A stretch of DNA of 64,000 bases. It comes from Bryopsis sp. KO-2023 (Eukaryota > Chlorophyta > Ulvophyceae > Bryopsidales > Bryopsidaceae). Location of the stretch: NCBI GenBank assembly GCA_030272585.1, contig BSYQ01000006.1, forward strand, positions 4,799,001 to 4,863,000, in the 5' to 3' direction. A model generated the notes under the pieces. That model saw only the letters and a program-made list of their open reading frames with translations, did not search any database and was not told the DNA's origin. The position numbers were made by a program, and so were the translations under genes. Of the stretch, positions 51,530 to 62,432 are shown one piece after another. The stretch's first letter is position 1. Every line of letters starts with the position of its first letter.

Positions 51530-52640
51530 TCTCGCGTCTGCGCTCAACTTACGCTCAACCTGCGCTCAACCTGAGTCAGTTAAGCGATGCCTGCACCAGT
51601 CGCACTCACTGCGTACACTGTAACTCTTCCTGGTCGCAGCAACTTAATGTGTGCTGCGCAATTCTCACTCTTGCACACATCCTGCCACGTTCTGTGCAAG
51701 TCCATCAGATCCTGCACCTTGTGCTGACCTTGCACAGAGCTGCGCGTTCCTGCGTCAACTGCACGATCCCTGCATCAGCTGCGCGATCCCTGCATCAGCT
51801 GTTCCTTCAATCGACACGCAGTCCCAACATCGTCTGCGAACTTCCATCAAGAGCTGCACAGTTCCATAAACACTGCGCAGTCCCTGCATCCTGCATAGGC
51901 TGCCCAGCCTGCATCTGCGCGAAATGTCCCATCGACATTGCAATCCGCTGCACGCAGCGTAATTCTGTCGTCTGCAGTGCAATTTCGCATGTGCAGCGCT
52001 TTCCTGTGGCTGCTGCGCGTCACATCATCCACTTACGCAGTGCCAACATTCGCTGCGCACTTCTAGCAAAACCTGCGCACGTTCTGTCTGCGACGCAATC
52101 CTGCACGCGGTACATTTCCATATTCGCTGCGCAACCTTGTATCAACAGCGTAATTCCACATCTGCGGTACAACTCTGCATCTGCGGCGCAATCCTGGATC
52201 TGCTGCGCATTCCTGGATCTGCTGCGCAGTTCTACACCTGCGACGCAATCCTCCAAATGCTGCGCCACCCAACGTCTCCTGCGACGCTGCATAGTCGTGC
52301 TGCGCTTGACAATGCTGCGCGCCTGTGTGTAAGCTGCGCTTCTACATACTCCAATGTATTGCCCTGCGCTCTACACATCACTTCTGCGAAATCTGTCTGC
52401 CGCAGTGTTCTTACACACACTGCGCCCATTCTACTCCTGTCGCTGATTCAGCGACTTTCCTTCACACAGCACACTCGAACACTCCAATAGATAACTGCAA
52501 ATCTGCAAAGCACTGGCGTTTGTCTGCCTTGCAAACCTCTGCTTTGCACTGTGCTGTGTGCCTGCTAGTGTCCTGCGCCTCTGCGCCTTCTTACTGCGCG
52601 ACTGCCGCGCACACTGCTGCCTCTGCAGCCTGCCAGACTC
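51530..52640 (-). repeat. CTGCG-saturated zone of Y
   Basis: On the plus strand CTGCG recurs about once every 30 nt, for example about 25 times between 51720 and 52500 (sense strand CGCAG). Spacing is irregular and the sequence between copies varies, so this is not a tandem repeat. It lies at the 5' end of the Y transcript, next to the primer binding site. Confidence 0.7.
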
Positions 52641-52663
52641 GTTTGTGATCTTGTCACAAGCCT

Positions 52664-52675
52664 GCTCCGAAACCA
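52664..52675 (-). other. Element Y primer binding site
   Basis: The minus strand reads TGGTTTCGGAGC one base inside the 5' LTR. It would pair with a tRNA 3' end GCTCCGAAACCA. I cannot say which tRNA. The same 12 bases form the primer site of Z. Confidence 0.8.
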
Positions 52676-52676
52676 C

Positions 52677-52992
52677 TGTAACGACTCTGCCCCTGCAGAT
52701 CGCTTTTTCCACTCAAGTCCACTGAAGACTGCGACCCTGCCGGTCTGCCAGTCTGAACCTGCCGTTCTATTGAACGACCATGGGAGAAGCACTTGAACCT
52801 AGCAAGGTTCAAGGAGAGATCAGGTTCCAAACTAAGGTTACAAGAATGTCCAAGCCCCCACAACTTATACCGTTTCTGCCAACCCTGATCCAAACTGATC
52901 CTAAGCCATAACATCAGTCTGCATCAGTATTGCAGACCATCAAACTGCTAAGTCCCTTTCAGTCCCCTTTCATTCATGCAGCTCAGTCCACT
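52677..52992 (-). repeat. Element Y 5' LTR, part split off by Z
   Basis: This half of the Y 5' LTR matches 44254-44569 by eye and ends with ccact, the target of Z. The other half is 62110-62427. Confidence 0.92.
52988..52992. repeat. Target site duplication of element Z, left copy (ccact)
   Basis: ccact precedes the Z LTR at 52993 and recurs at 62110-62114. The undisturbed LTR of Y at 44254-44882 has a single copy at this place, so it serves as an empty-site reference. Confidence 0.93.
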
Positions 52993-53222
52993 TGATACGA
53001 GGTGACGAGGTTAGTGTCTAGATGTCCCATCGGTGAGTGGGTGTGTCACTGTAGAGTAAGGGGTTAGTGTGTTGTGGATGGTATAAAAGGGGTTGTATTT
53101 TTGACATTGTGTAACCTTTGGGGCTGGGTTTGCTATTGTGTTGTGTTCCCACGTTCTACCCTCCTCCACTTGGAGGAGGGCCCCTATCTACCCTTCCCCC
53201 TCTGGGGGAAGGGCCCCTATCA
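52993..53222 (+). repeat. Element Z 5' LTR (230 bp)
   Basis: It runs from TGATACGAGG to CCCCTATCA. It carries a TATA box (GGTATAAAAGGGG, about 53079-53091). Two perfect hairpins lie near its end, at 53159-53180 and 53191-53213. Each hairpin is followed by CCCCTATC. Confidence 0.93.
53159..53213 (+). promoter_or_regulatory. Twin hairpins in the Z LTR
   Basis: Hairpin one pairs CCCTCCTCCA with TGGAGGAGGG. Hairpin two pairs CCCTTCCCCC with GGGGGAAGGG around TCT. Each is followed by CCCCTATC, so the module is duplicated. Position downstream of the TATA box would place them in the R/U5 part of the transcript, where they might act in RNA 3' end formation, dimerisation or packaging. The same pair recurs in the 3' LTR at 62046-62100. 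Confidence 0.75.
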
Positions 53223-53225
53223 TTT

Positions 53226-53237
53226 TGGTTTCGGAGC
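53226..53237 (+). other. Element Z primer binding site
   Basis: TGGTTTCGGAGC lies three bases inside the 5' LTR and equals the Y primer site for 12 bases, after which the two elements diverge. It indicates priming by a tRNA ending GCTCCGAAACCA. Confidence 0.8.
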
Positions 53238-56200
53238 TTGGGCGTCCTTAAACGACGAGGACGGACGACCCTGTAGGAGGAGCCACCTGACGACGAAAAG
53301 TCAGTGGCTAGGTTAAGTGCCTATCAAGAGGGGATGGGCAAGGAGTGATGGCACCAAAAGGGGTGGTGCTAGGTGGGATCGAAGGAGCGCGAGTGCGAGC
53401 GACGAGTTCGTAAGCACTGGAAAGGTCGGGGTAGAGGCGAGGAGAAGAAAACGAAAAGGAACCCGTCGCAGGAAGAGATCTAAGGGTCAGATCTACAGAA
53501 ATCTGCAGGTGACCTTGTGACTGTTAACCTAAAGGACAGCACAGTGGTCGAAAAGAGTTCGAAACAGGTCGAAAGAGGTCGAAAAGCAGTGGAAAGAAAA
53601 GCTGAGAGCTTAAGTTTCCCTAAGACAAAGTTTCGACAGAACCTGTAAATTTCTGGAAGAAGATCTACAGCAGATCTGCAAAGATCTCCTACAAACGAAC
53701 CACCTATGGACGAACCAAGTTCGAGGCAACGTTCGTGAGGGAAGTTCGACACACGGACGGCGAACGCGTGGTGGCGGATAGTTGCTGCGCAAGAAGTCGA
53801 CGACTGCGCCTGTGACAGCTGCCAGAAATTCCGTTGTCGGACATACAGTCATGTCACACTGTGTTACAGCGGAATGTGGCAGAGCGGAAGTATCACAGCG
53901 GAATCCGCGGAGCGAAAGTGTTACATCGGAATCCGCAGAGCGGAAATGGCGAGCCGGAAGTGCAGCGGACGAGCCAAAGTCAGACAGCGAATGGAAAAGG
54001 CCAGAGTCTGACAGCGGACAAAATGGCGCAGCGGACAAAATAGGTGGCGGAAAAAGGGAGCGGACAGAACTCCGAGGTAGTTCGCCAGAGCCGGAAAAAC
54101 GAAGTCCGCCAAAGCGGTTAAACGGAAACGGCGGAGAGTGAGGGTGGACAGAGGCAGAAGGCGGGCAAAGTGGCCCAGCGAACTGCTGCCCTTACACTCT
54201 GCTGGGCGGACTATGATATTCCAACGCGGAGGAAGAATAGGCGGTGTTGTTGTGAGCTAAAGCGGTTGAGCTTGGAGGAGCACCAGCGGACACACAACAC
54301 GGAATATCAGCGGACTATCGAGGCTAGAACTACGGTAGTTTCACGATCGCGTTGGAGGCGGATTTTAATACATCAAGAGTTGGAGGCGGTCATGAAACAG
54401 GAGCTGGAGGTTGTGTTACATGGCAGGAGCAGGAACGAGTCTGTATCAACGCACAAACCGCCTGGGCTGATCACCCAGCGGACTAGCAACCGCAAAAGAG
54501 CGGATTTTCAGTGCGAAGATAACAAGACAAAGACTTTATACTGCCAAGAGTTGGACCATAGCGGAAGAATGTAAGCACAACTAGCGACAAGAAGACAAAG
54601 AGAGAAAAGAAGTCGCCAGGCTAATAAAGAGCGGAAGAGCGGCCTGCCAGTTACCTACAAACCGAGTTCAAGCGATAGTGGAGTTCAACGCACCCAAGTG
54701 GGGGATTAAACCGCCTGCAAAGCTGCTAAGTACGCAGGGCGGAAGAGAAGGAATCATCTGCTAAGCTATTAAGTATGCAGAATGACTTGTTGCAGAAGGA
54801 GCTGGTGGAGAGTATATAGTCCGCCTGGAATAGACTTTCAATAGGCCAAGACCTCACACAAGCGGATATAAGACGAGCGGATTAAATGTAGCTTGCCGCG
54901 AGCTATCGAGCATTCTCGAGAGTTTGAATCTGATTAAGGAGCACGCAATAGCAGTGCCACATTGGATGTTTGTGACTTAATGTTATGAACGGCAAGTGAA
55001 GCATTGTTGAAGCTCTGAGCGGATATCTTGTGGGTAAACTTTGAGGTCTAATGGATGTGGTAGCGGACTGTGATATTCCGGGCTGAGTGAAGAAGAAGAA
55101 TTAGAGGTTATTGCCGTGGAAGTGTATGGTGGTATTCTTTGGAACTAATCGAGTTGCCATGGAACCAACCGAGAATCACGAGCGGAAAACTCATTCTCTT
55201 TTCAACAGCGGAATAGCAGAGGCGGACTAAATGAGGTCGTCAAGGCGGACTAAATTATACCGTCAGGCGGATTAAATTAGACCGTCAAGAACCAGAGCGG
55301 AAATAAAAGAGCCAACCTGGATGGTCAGGTCCAAGGACTATTGGCTGAAGGACTAAGCGGAATCATACGTCTGGTCAGGGCGGACATTACCACAAACCAT
55401 TGAGCGGATATGGCTCACAATACTAGCCACAAATGGAAGTCTAGCGCCAAGAACAACACCCAAAAGTCTAAGGAGTATTCATCGACCAAATTACAGCCGT
55501 CAAACTATTGCACTAAGCGGACTAAAAGCTAAGGCAAAGGCGGACTGTTAGAGCGGACTGCTGAGGCAGAATGCAAAGGCGATGAGGGTGTGTGTCTTGA
55601 GCGGAAATTCCAATGCAGCAAAGGTGCAAGCGGAATAAGTGACAGACAATACAGGCATCCAAAGAGCGGAGTAAATGTGTTCATATGGAGACAGTAGAAC
55701 TGCCAAGCGGAAATCAACAAAGCCAGAGCGGATAGTGACGCTGCTACTGAGAACTATGTGTGATTGCTTGAGCGGAAAGTTCAACTGCTCACGGAGAGTA
55801 AATGCCATGAGCTGAAGCGGAAAAAGATGAAGATTCCAAGCTACTGTTGTGGCGGACATTGATCACACTCTGTGGCCGCAGAAGCGGAAATTGGTGCTGT
55901 AACGTCAAGTGGCGAAGGCCATATAATGGCGGATTGTCTATAGTCATCTACCTCCATACAAGACCCAACCTGGAGCGGGTAGAAGCCAAGTTTCCCTATA
56001 TTGGCGCTTATATATATATCATATGGAGCATTCAAATATGATCACCGACAAGCGTGTTCTGTCAAAGCTTGAACAGCATGGAGCGCGAGCAAAGAGTCAG
56101 CGGATTTTTGTCAGAAGCAAGAGAACAAGCGGATTATTTAGTGCCAGGGAGATGAGTCCTACCACAGAAGACACATTTGGATGAAGTACTTCACAAGAGC

Positions 56201-58169
56201 GGAATTGCATCATCACCAAGACTTCAAGAGTTGCTGGAGGCGGAATACTACTGTCAGTTGGGGATTAAAGCGGAAATTTTGAACAATTAGGCCGACCTAA
56301 GAAGGGCGCCACTAAATAGAGATTTCCAGGAGCTTAATCCAAAGCTTGAAGGACCAGCAAGCGAAAGATTGACTGGAATTGGAATTGGAAAGAAGCTAAC
56401 GACAGATATCCACGACATGAGCGGATAGTGCTTCAGATGGCGGAACACTAGAGTGTATAGGCGGATTACTAGCTTGAGCAGCCTATGGCGCCAGCGAATT
56501 CGACCTAAACCGGACAATACTGAAGCAGGCATGGAATGGATGGATCCAGCAATGATGATGGGGAGAATGGACTCCAAAGCTGACTCCAAAGTGGACTATA
56601 AGGTTCCAAACTATCCCAGAAACCGAGAAGCGAGAAATGGGAGTTTTGAAGTTTTGTGGCCGGGAAAAGGAGTGCTTTGATTCCGTATACTGAAGAAGTT
56701 GTCCAACATTGAGAGGGTGGAAGAACCACGATCAAAGAAGCGGAATACAGCTCTTATTTGAAGCCTTAGCGAACAAATATTGACCGAGCATTGCTCAAGA
56801 GCGGATTCCAGCAAATAGTGGTCACCAAGAGCGGAAATACTACGTCTTGGTAACAAGCCTGGAAGGATGAATTAGACTACAAGACAGGCGGATATTGCTT
56901 GATCAATGGAGGACAAGTGGCGGAATTTAAGTGCCACTACACTTTGTGTGATATACAGTTTTCTGAGAGATAAGAAATGCTTGAGAAATAAGAGACCATT
57001 ACCAGAAGAACCCAAAACGCGGACAAAGGAAGCAGCGAATCAATCGGACAACCACAGGGAAGTGGGTCTGATAACGCCCATCTCAAAGAGAGTTGGGGCG
57101 GATTTCCTGAGCGGATCTTTTAAAAGAGATTTGGCTGGCTACTTGTCAAGCGGAAACAGGGGATGGGGACTTCCTGGAATGGCGAAAAGCATAGCGGAAG
57201 GCGGATTGGCTGGAGAGGAGGCAAATAAAGATTGAGCGTGGAAGCGGCGGTTATGCGTGGAGCATAATCAACAAAGAGGCGGAAATCCAGGTGTGCACGA
57301 TGGATGGATGCCAGAAGGCCGGACAAATCCCGAAGACCAGGGATGGCGCAATCCACGCCGAGGTCTAACTTTGTGGAGCAACCAGAGTGGCCTAAAACGC
57401 CATACCAAGCAATGAGCACCACTCGGACAAAAAGGCTTGGGAGACTATTGAGGTGCGGTAGTTTCAACCAGTCTGGCAAGACTGTTATGGTGTATACTGA
57501 GAGACCCAAGCTAGGAGAGCTTGAACCAGGCGAAGCAATCTGGTTGAAGGTTGACAAACAAACAAATCGCGCTAGAGGTCCAAACTAGCGACCGCGGAGT
57601 ATCCACTGACAGGTGGTCAGGGCGGAAAACAGAGTTTCCTGGGATGCTACACTTAAAGGCGAGTGAGCGGGCAGATTTGTTGAAGTGGAGAAATATACCA
57701 GTCGAGAGAGAAGTGGTGAACCTTTTAAAAAGGCGGACTAAGAGGGAAACCAAGTACCTTGGAGCTAAGAACGAAGCATTGGAACGCACACCAGAACTCC
57801 TTAGAGTTAACTGAGTGTGGCGGATTGTTGCAGCTGTTAATAAGTTCGACAAAAAGAAGATGCTTCAAGCTCTGTCAGCGGACTGCAAATATGTGTGGAG
57901 GAAGAATTTAATTCAAGTATTGTGCATTGACAGCCCATTCAGTGAAATGTGCAGAACCGGGTAATCCGTCGGCACCCTTGTCCATAGGGAGAACGGTCTA
58001 TTCCTGGTTGTTTTGAACGCCTGTGTTAAGGTGTGTGCCTTTACTCGACATTAAACTTCCGAAGGATTCCTTACATCAGCAAAGTTCAACTTGGACAAGG
58101 AGGAACACGATAATTTGAAGTAGGAAGTCCAAGACCGCAACCTTGAGGAAGACGGACCTGAGAAGCGGA

Positions 58170-58282
58170 CCTGGAGGGCGGACTAAAGAGGACTAAGCCC
58201 TTAGGCGGATTAAACACCTGGAGGACGGACTAAAGAGGACTAAGCCCTTAGGCGGATTAAACACCTAGAGGGCGGACTAAAA
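58170..58282 (+). repeat. 47-bp tandem repeat in Z, 2.4 copies
   Basis: Units start at 58170, 58217 and 58264 (partial), each beginning cctggagg or cctagagg. Each full unit contains GCGGACTAA-like and GCGGATTAA motifs. The second unit has GACGGAC in place of the first GCGGAC. Confidence 0.88.
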
Positions 58283-60111
58283 GTTTAGCCTTCGGGCGGA
58301 GTAAAGCTTCATCAGGCGGACTATGAAAAGCTCAAGGGCGGACTTCAAAACGAATTCCAAAGGCAGATGAAATCAGATAGCCAGAGCGGGTTAAATACGA
58401 CCGCTAGAGCCGGATTTTGAAGGTGAACTTGCGTGGAACTACAAGAAGGGACGACTATGCTGATTTGGAAGGCGGATTACAAGGCTTTCGTTCAATACAA
58501 GACCACGGGCGGAAGTGCCACATATTATGCAGAAACCAGCGGACAGAAGAGGATATGAAGAGCTCAAGATTTCGGGCGAAATACCAACAGTTGAGAGGGG
58601 ACTGTTTGGGCGACAAAGCGGGAACTCTGACGGGGATATCTTGCAGCAGGAAACGGGGGCAAGCTCCTCAACCAGTGTTCTGGACAGCCGTGGTCAGAAC
58701 ACTGGCCCGCTAGTCGGTTGAGCTGGGGATTATCATTCAAGGTGCTGAAGAGAAGACGAAGGTCTTCCTCCAGAGGCAAGTCAAGCGTGAAGGAAAAGGA
58801 GGAGGACTTCCGACACTTGATGAGGCTCAAGCCGGAGCCAAAATCAAGATGTGCTAACCCGCTAAGCGGATTAGTTACGTCGGGAAGTCGCTTGTCAAGG
58901 GGCGAGCAGGGATGCACAGTTCCCCTCAGGCGGAACTGCTGTTCGAACAAGGAGTAACCCGACGGGGGTTACCCGTATACTTTCTTCTCGGGAAGGCGTG
59001 CATTGACTTCCAGCAAACTAAACTCTGCTGAAAATAGGATCAAGAGCGGATTTGCCAAGCCACAAGCGCCTAGAAGGAGGACCAAGGGGATTATCCAAAG
59101 GCGATTTAACTTTGGACGTGCAAGGTAAAAGAGAGACAAAAACCATCGGGGAAGGTGAACACTGCCAAGTGGTACCCGCGTTATTTGTCTGAGGAGCGGA
59201 AGTCGACGGACTGACATTCCTTTAACTCTTTCTTGCGGAACTTTCTATTTAGTGGTATCTGAATGGATAGTGCGGACAAGATCGTCTTGTTGCTGGCGGA
59301 CTATTTCCAAGGTTCTTTGGAAGGCGGGGGTTAAAAGGTAATCTCTGTGGCGGAAGGTATATGGAGTGTATTTCGCGTGGAAGTCAACAAGTTTGAAGTG
59401 GCGGAACTTGGGGACTAACCGAGCATTGATGAGAGCGGACTATCTGCGGTGAAAAGAATCGACTCGTGTTTGGATCTAGACAGTATCGAAGAGATAGCGG
59501 GCTCGAAAAATGAGCACACATTGCGATTCTATAGGGATGGAGTAAGCGGAAATACTCAGTTGGTGATTTACTACCTATAGACGCAACCGTGAAACTTTGG
59601 GAAGTTTACATACAAAGCGATGCCGTGAGAAGGATCCAAAGACGACGGAGGTGGCGGCTCATGCAATGGAAAACAAAAGAAGGAATGTGCGGACATTCAA
59701 AAATTACTCTTCTCCAACGAAGGAACCTCGAGCGGACGTGGAACTGACCGAAGGGCGGATTATCACAGATGCCGAGCAAAGAAAGAAACCGAAATAAATC
59801 CTGAACTATGACCCGTGCAGACGGAAGACACATACAGCTGAGTGACTGAATTCGTTCGGGCGGATTAATTGTACATCAGTTGGCGGAAACAGCAACTGAA
59901 GCGGATAATGCACTTGTCAGGAAAAAAGCAACTTCGACTACGGCGGAAGAAGCGAAGTTCTGAAGAGAACTTGAAGGGTATTCGACTGGCAGATTGTGAC
60001 CAGCGGATTAAGCCTGTTGGAATATGACTGGCGAGTTAATATTGGCGGAATCAAATTGCTAGCGAATACGAAGACAAGAGGCATTTGGGCGGACAAAATC
60101 CATTACTTGAG

Positions 60112-60214
60112 GCGGATATTGTGCTTGCAGAGGCGGATATCGTGCCTGCAGAAGCGGAAATTGTGCTGCAGAAGCGGAATTGTGCCTGAAGAAGTGGATA
60201 TTGTGCCTGAAGAA
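60112..60214 (+). repeat. 20-21-bp tandem repeat in Z built on GCGGA
   Basis: Five units start at 60112, 60133, 60154, 60174 and 60194. Each begins GCGGA (GTGGA in the last) and is followed by a variant of tattgtgcctgcagaa. Here the motif is at fixed spacing, unlike the rest of Z. Confidence 0.88.
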
Positions 60215-60699
60215 GCGACACAATTCCAGTGAGCGGAATGTGAAGGCGGAATTGATGATCTCAAAGAGCCAAGGCGGAAAATATCAGTCAAGACGGAATT
60301 TGAGGACCATAGTCGCAAGTACAATTAGGAACGAATGAAAGGGCGTCAAAGCGAACGTTGAAGCGACCTAGCGGACAACACTGAGCGGAAGTTCTGATCG
60401 ACAACCGACTTGGAGGCGTGAAGGTGGTTATGCAACGATTGACTCAGTCATGAGCGGATTATGGATGTTCTGAAGCTGAGGATGTAATGGAGACTTATGG
60501 GGGTTTACCAAAGCATCAGAGGATTGGCCGAAGACAACAAAGAATCGCCAGGGTGGATTAAAATGGACCATCAGGGCGGAGTAATTCAAACCGCCGAAGA
60601 AGGAGCGGACATTATTTGAAGACCAAACTCGGAAAAACATTGGAGCGGACCATCGAAGACAATAGCACTGGAGCAGAAAGGACGAAGAGGTCAGGGAAT

Positions 60700-61058
60700 G
60701 GCCGGACGCTCTGCTGCATATACTGGCTCTCGCTGCTACGTAGGGACTCTAGTAGCCAACCAGCGGATTATGATTCGATGAGATCCTGAGGAAAATGTAG
60801 GCCTCGGACAAATCTCTATAGCAGTGGCCATACATGTTATGGATATGCTCGAGCGGTTATTGTTCTGAGGTGTTGCGGCGGACAAACTCATGGGAGATTC
60901 GTAGGGACGTTGAAGAGAGAAGAAGCTGAGAGATCGGCCGGACTTCTCATCGGTGTACTGGCTCTCGCTGCTAAGTGGGGACTCTAGCAGTCAACCAGCT
61001 TAGTGAGATCCTGGGGGTATCCGCATAGGATTTGGCCTCGGACAAATCTCTACACTGA
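60700..61058 (+). repeat. Diverged duplication of about 130 bp in Z
   Basis: Segments 60700-60830 and 60936-61058 share ggccggac, actggctctcgctgcta, gggactcta, caaccagc and gcctcggacaaatctcta in the same order, with substitutions and small indels between. The copies are separated by about 105 bases. Confidence 0.75.
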
Positions 61059-61859
61059 TGACCGCTTATATACTAGCGGATAAACGTAACGAATGGAGTG
61101 TTGTGCCTAAGTGATATCCGACCAAGCGTTTTACCGAGCGAAGAACGAAGATGTACCGTGGAAGGAAGGAAAAATATCAGTTGTAAATGAAGAAAACGGA
61201 AGTAGAAATCTGACCAAGGACTTGCAGCGGAATTGGAAGTGACCAAAACTGCAATGAATGAAAAGCCGCAGTGGATATCAACAGCAGCGGACTACAGGAG
61301 AGTGTCTGACAAGAGCGAAGCTTATGGTTTCCGACTAAGTGAAACTGCGAAGCGAGGTAGCGAGCGGAAGTTATAATCTAAGCTTGCGCGGACTTGGAGT
61401 CTTGAACAGATAAAGCATAGCGGGCATTTCTTCATGTTCGTGTGCTGAAGCATGAGCAAGAAGACATTGCAAGCAATGCTTATGCCATGTTTAACCTTCT
61501 CCTTGGCGGTACTCGTGGGCGGAATCCACATCCGCACCATAGAACCACGAGTTAGGAGAGGCTTGAGCGGGCTATTACTAAATGCCCTGATGAAGCAAGC
61601 AGACGAAGAAGCGGGCATCCGTCCAAGCAAGAGACACAAGGTTTTTGGATTTCACAGAGTATGGGATCTGTTATGCCGTTTGAAAATCATCTTGTTTGCA
61701 TGATTGTGAGGTTTGTTTTCTATTTTTCTATTTTTCTTCGTGTTTTGTTCAGTGGATGGCCCTGTTTCTCTTTTTAGCGGCCAATCAAAGTACTTATTCT
61801 TTATTTCTTTCGGGTTTTTCTTTCGCGATTCACTTTCTTGAGTGCTGAGGACACCACTC

Positions 61860-61875
61860 GGGGGGGGGGGGGGAG
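61860..61875 (+). other. Element Z polypurine tract
   Basis: A run of 14 G followed by AG lies four bases before the 3' LTR. It is the expected plus-strand primer site. Confidence 0.7.
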
Positions 61876-61879
61876 TAGT

Positions 61880-62109
61880 TGATACGAGGTGACGAGGTTA
61901 GTGTCTAGATGTCCCATCGGTGAGTGGGTGTGTCACTGTAGAGTAAGGGGTTAGTGTGTTGTGGATGGTATAAAAGGGGTTGTATTTTTGACATTGTGTA
62001 ACCTTTGGGGCTGGGTTTGCTATTGTGTTGTGTTCCCACGTTCTACCCTCCTCCACTTGGAGGAGGGCCCCTATCTACCCTTCCCCCTCTGGGGGAAGGG
62101 CCCCTATCA
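61880..62109 (+). repeat. Element Z 3' LTR (230 bp)
   Basis: I see no difference from the 5' LTR at 52993-53222, including the TATA box and both hairpins, which implies a very recent insertion. Confidence 0.93.
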
Positions 62110-62114
62110 CCACT
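62110..62114. repeat. Target site duplication of element Z, right copy (ccact)
   Basis: This is the right-hand copy and directly follows the Z 3' LTR. Confidence 0.93.
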
Positions 62115-62427
62115 TGCAGGTTCTGAGTCTGCCATCTAAGACCTTCTAGAACTTTGTGACTGCCAGCTCTGCAGCCCACGTTCTGCAGCGCTGCCAGCAC
62201 CTGCCTGTCGTCAGCAACCTGTCAGCCCGACTACTCTGCCATTTCGTCAGTCTGCCAATCTGCTGACTACCAGTCTATCAGTCTGCAGGTCTAAAGGACC
62301 TGAGCCATTCCTGCTTCTGCCGAATCATAGCAGTCAACCTGCAGCCTAATCTGTCAGCCCAATCACTGCCAGTTCTGCAAGCCTGCAGGTCTGCCTGAAT
62401 CGCCTTTGATTCTGCCGAATCCTTACA
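62110..62427 (-). repeat. Element Y 5' LTR, remaining part after Z
   Basis: It starts with the second ccact copy and continues as 44565-44882. Together with 52677-52992 it restores a 629-bp LTR. Confidence 0.92.
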
Positions 62428-62432
62428 CCTTT
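62428..62432. repeat. Target site duplication of element Y, right copy (ccttt)
   Basis: These five bases match 44249-44253 and abut the end of the split LTR at 62427. Confidence 0.92.

Larger units (their letters stand above)
53869..61523 (+). repeat. Interspersed GCGGA motif array of Z
   Basis: GCGGA recurs on the plus strand from 53869 to 61523. I counted 21 copies in 55201-55980, about one per 37 nt, and none of the reverse complement TCCGC in that interval. The base before is nearly always A or G, and the base after A, C or T, often giving GCGGACTAA, GCGGATTAA or GCGGAAAT. Spacing is irregular and frames are full of stops, so it is neither a satellite nor a coding repeat. Confidence 0.9.
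52993..62109 (+). mobile_element. Element Z: 9.1-kb non-coding LTR retroelement saturated with GCGGA
   Basis: Z has 230-bp LTRs at 52993-53222 and 61880-62109 that read as identical by eye. It has a primer binding site at 53226-53237, an internal region of about 8.6 kb and a G-rich polypurine tract at 61860-61875. It sits in the Y LTR with a 5-bp duplication. No frame in the body encodes a recognisable gag, protease, reverse transcriptase or integrase; the longest frames are about 80-145 codons and of biased composition. Z therefore needs enzymes in trans. Its body carries one-strand GCGGA motifs at very high density, described separately. Confidence 0.92.
44254..62427 (-). mobile_element. 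Element Y: large non-autonomous LTR retroelement (contains Z)
   Basis: Y lies on the minus strand. Its 5' LTR is 62427-62110 plus 52992-52677, split by Z. Next come the primer binding site at 52675-52664, an internal region of about 7.8 kb (52676-44883), the polypurine tract GGGGAGGAA at 44891-44883, and the 3' LTR 44882-44254. Both LTRs are 629 bp once the Z target duplication is counted once, and they read as identical by eye, so insertion was recent. No protease, reverse transcriptase or integrase frame is visible, so Y resembles a LARD-type element that needs enzymes in trans. The body is rich in short reiterated motifs. Confidence 0.9.

Noticed and set aside
52653-52914. Recurrent short frames starting MLWLRISLDQGWQKRYK in each Y LTR
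   Set aside because: The same frame appears in the Y-family LTR copies because the LTR is repeated. It shows no sign of coding constraint.
53869-61523. CRISPR-like or satellite interpretation of the GCGGA array
   Set aside because: The repeated unit is only five bases with irregular spacing, inside a eukaryotic LTR element. There is no direct-repeat/spacer structure and no constant period outside the short tandems.
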